Source: Leisingera aquaemixtae (lineage in GTDB: Bacteria > Pseudomonadota > Alphaproteobacteria > Rhodobacterales > Rhodobacteraceae). From it: DNA of 64,000 nt. Every line of letters starts with the position of its first letter. Positions within the stretch are counted from its first letter, which is position 1. The translations under genes and the position numbers were made by a program. The stretch is from the NCBI RefSeq assembly GCF_001458395.1, contig NZ_CYSR01000002.1, positions 186,001 through 250,000 on the forward strand, written 5' to 3'. The notes under the pieces were generated by a model. It worked only from the letters and a program-made list of their open reading frames with translations. It did not search any database and was not told where the DNA came from. This document shows positions 63,374 through 64,000 of this stretch, in pieces.

Positions 63374-64000
63374 TCAGTTCAGCCGCATCGGGATGCCGGC
63401 AGCAGCCATGTGTTCCTTGGCTTCCTGGATGGTGTATTCCCCGAAGTGGAAAATCGAGGCCGCCAGCACCGCGCTGGCGCCGCCCTTGGTGACACCTTCC
63501 ACGAGGTGATCCAGGGTGCCGACGCCGCCCGAGGCGATCACCGGCACGTCCACTGCATCGGAAATCGCCTTGGTCAGCGGCAGGTTGAAGCCCGACTTGG
63601 TGCCGTCCCGGTCCATCGAAGTGAGCAGGATCTCCCCCGCACCCTTGGCGGTCACCAGCTTGGCAAATTCCACCGCGTCGATGCCGGTCGGCTTGCGCCC
63701 GCCATGGGTGAAGATCTCCCAGCGGCCCGGCGACACCGTCTTGGCGTCGATGGCGCAGACGATGCACTGGCTGCCGAACTGATCCGCGGCCTCGGCGATC
63801 ACATCGGGATTGGCCACCGCAGCCGAATTGAAGGAGACCTTGTCGGCCCCGGCCAGCAAGAGCGCGCGCACATCTTCCTTGGTTCTGACCCCGCCGCCCA
63901 CGGTCAGCGGCACAAAACACTGCTCGGCTGTGCGCTGCACCACGTCGAACATGGTGCCGCGGTTTTCGTGTGTCGCGTGGATGTCGAGAAAGCAGATCTC
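63374..64000 (-). CDS. hisF: Imidazole glycerol phosphate synthase cyclase subunit (5' end outside window)
   Basis: Partial gene: 208 residues in frame up to the window end, beginning [21 protein letters not shown]. The (beta/alpha)8 barrel has [32 protein letters not shown], the catalytic-side IVCAIDAK and the phosphate sites [15 protein letters not shown] and [15 protein letters not shown]. With HisH it makes the imidazole ring of histidine. The N-terminal residues, including the first catalytic Asp, are missing from the window. It is followed by hisE. Confidence 0.95.
   Translation of the reverse strand, partial: EICFLDIHATHENRGTMFDVVQRTAEQCFVPLTVGGGVRTKEDVRALLLAGADKVSFNSAAVANPDVIAEAADQFGSQCIVCAIDAKTVSPGRWEIFTHGGRKPTGIDAVEFAKLVTAKGAGEILLTSMDRDGTKSGFNLPLTKAISDAVDVPVIASGGVGTLDHLVEGVTKGGASAVLAASIFHFGEYTIQEAKEHMAAAGIPMRLN

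Overview
The window looks like a chromosomal segment of a marine alphaproteobacterium of the Rhodobacteraceae, most like the Roseobacter group (Leisingera/Phaeobacter/Ruegeria). The basis is the GC-rich sequence, the gene order ribE..ribBX-ribH-nusB, the alphaproteobacterial tRNA-His lacking G-1, a GTTC-N7-GTTC LexA box, a BioR box, and small families common in Rhodobacteraceae. No rRNA operon, CRISPR array or complete insertion sequence was seen.

Layout. 16-2540: two capsule export genes (minus). 2707-6871: riboflavin genes ribE, ribBX, ribH, then nusB, interrupted by a divergent proline-racemase-family gene. 7043-9442: a small membrane protein, a candidate structured RNA with a 6S-like outline, SOS-regulated mmcB, a GNAT and tRNA-His. 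9637-13966: two secreted hypotheticals, an RluD-family synthase, rpoH, and a 545-bp intergenic region with a perfect 28-bp palindrome and many GCTGGC words. 13992-17931: minus-strand genes including pepF. 18032-23169: TPR protein, Suv3-like helicase, S4 protein, fdxA, carD. 23237-25113: divergent cobS and cobT. 25164-35100: Kef-type antiporter, Aer-like PAS protein, an Lrp/AsnC regulator divergent from hppD, a long PilP-like membrane protein, a SIMPL protein and metY.

35452-39478 is a small integrative element in the 3' end of tRNA-Thr(UGU). It holds a tyrosine recombinase, an SF2-like ATPase and a truncated YgjP-type metallopeptidase. It carries three copies of its 25-bp attachment core, the middle one inverted and embedded in what reads as a complete attP-type junction. 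This creates a perfect 205-bp inverted repeat around the ATPase segment and a near-perfect 84/85-bp inverted repeat around the integrase. Recombination could therefore excise the whole element or invert either half. This is the most unusual structure in the window.

39749-47824: a secreted hypothetical, a glycosyltransferase-like gene, and the operon thiC-thiO-thiS-thiG-thiE-thiF-thiD behind a TPP riboswitch. 48027-53470: bioB-bioF-bioD-bioA-bioG-bioC with a BioR box upstream. 53653-59086: an ABC importer of the glycine betaine/choline type with two paralogous binding proteins, one ATPase and one double-length permease. 59210-64000: NnrU, a DUF2478 protein, tRNA-Tyr, rlmB, a YHS protein, a CoA-binding protein, hisE and the 3' part of hisF, which runs off the window end.

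Many starts are moved inward from the longest open frame because an internal ATG or GTG has a better ribosome-binding site or the family N-terminus begins there. All functions are read from sequence motifs; no database search was run.
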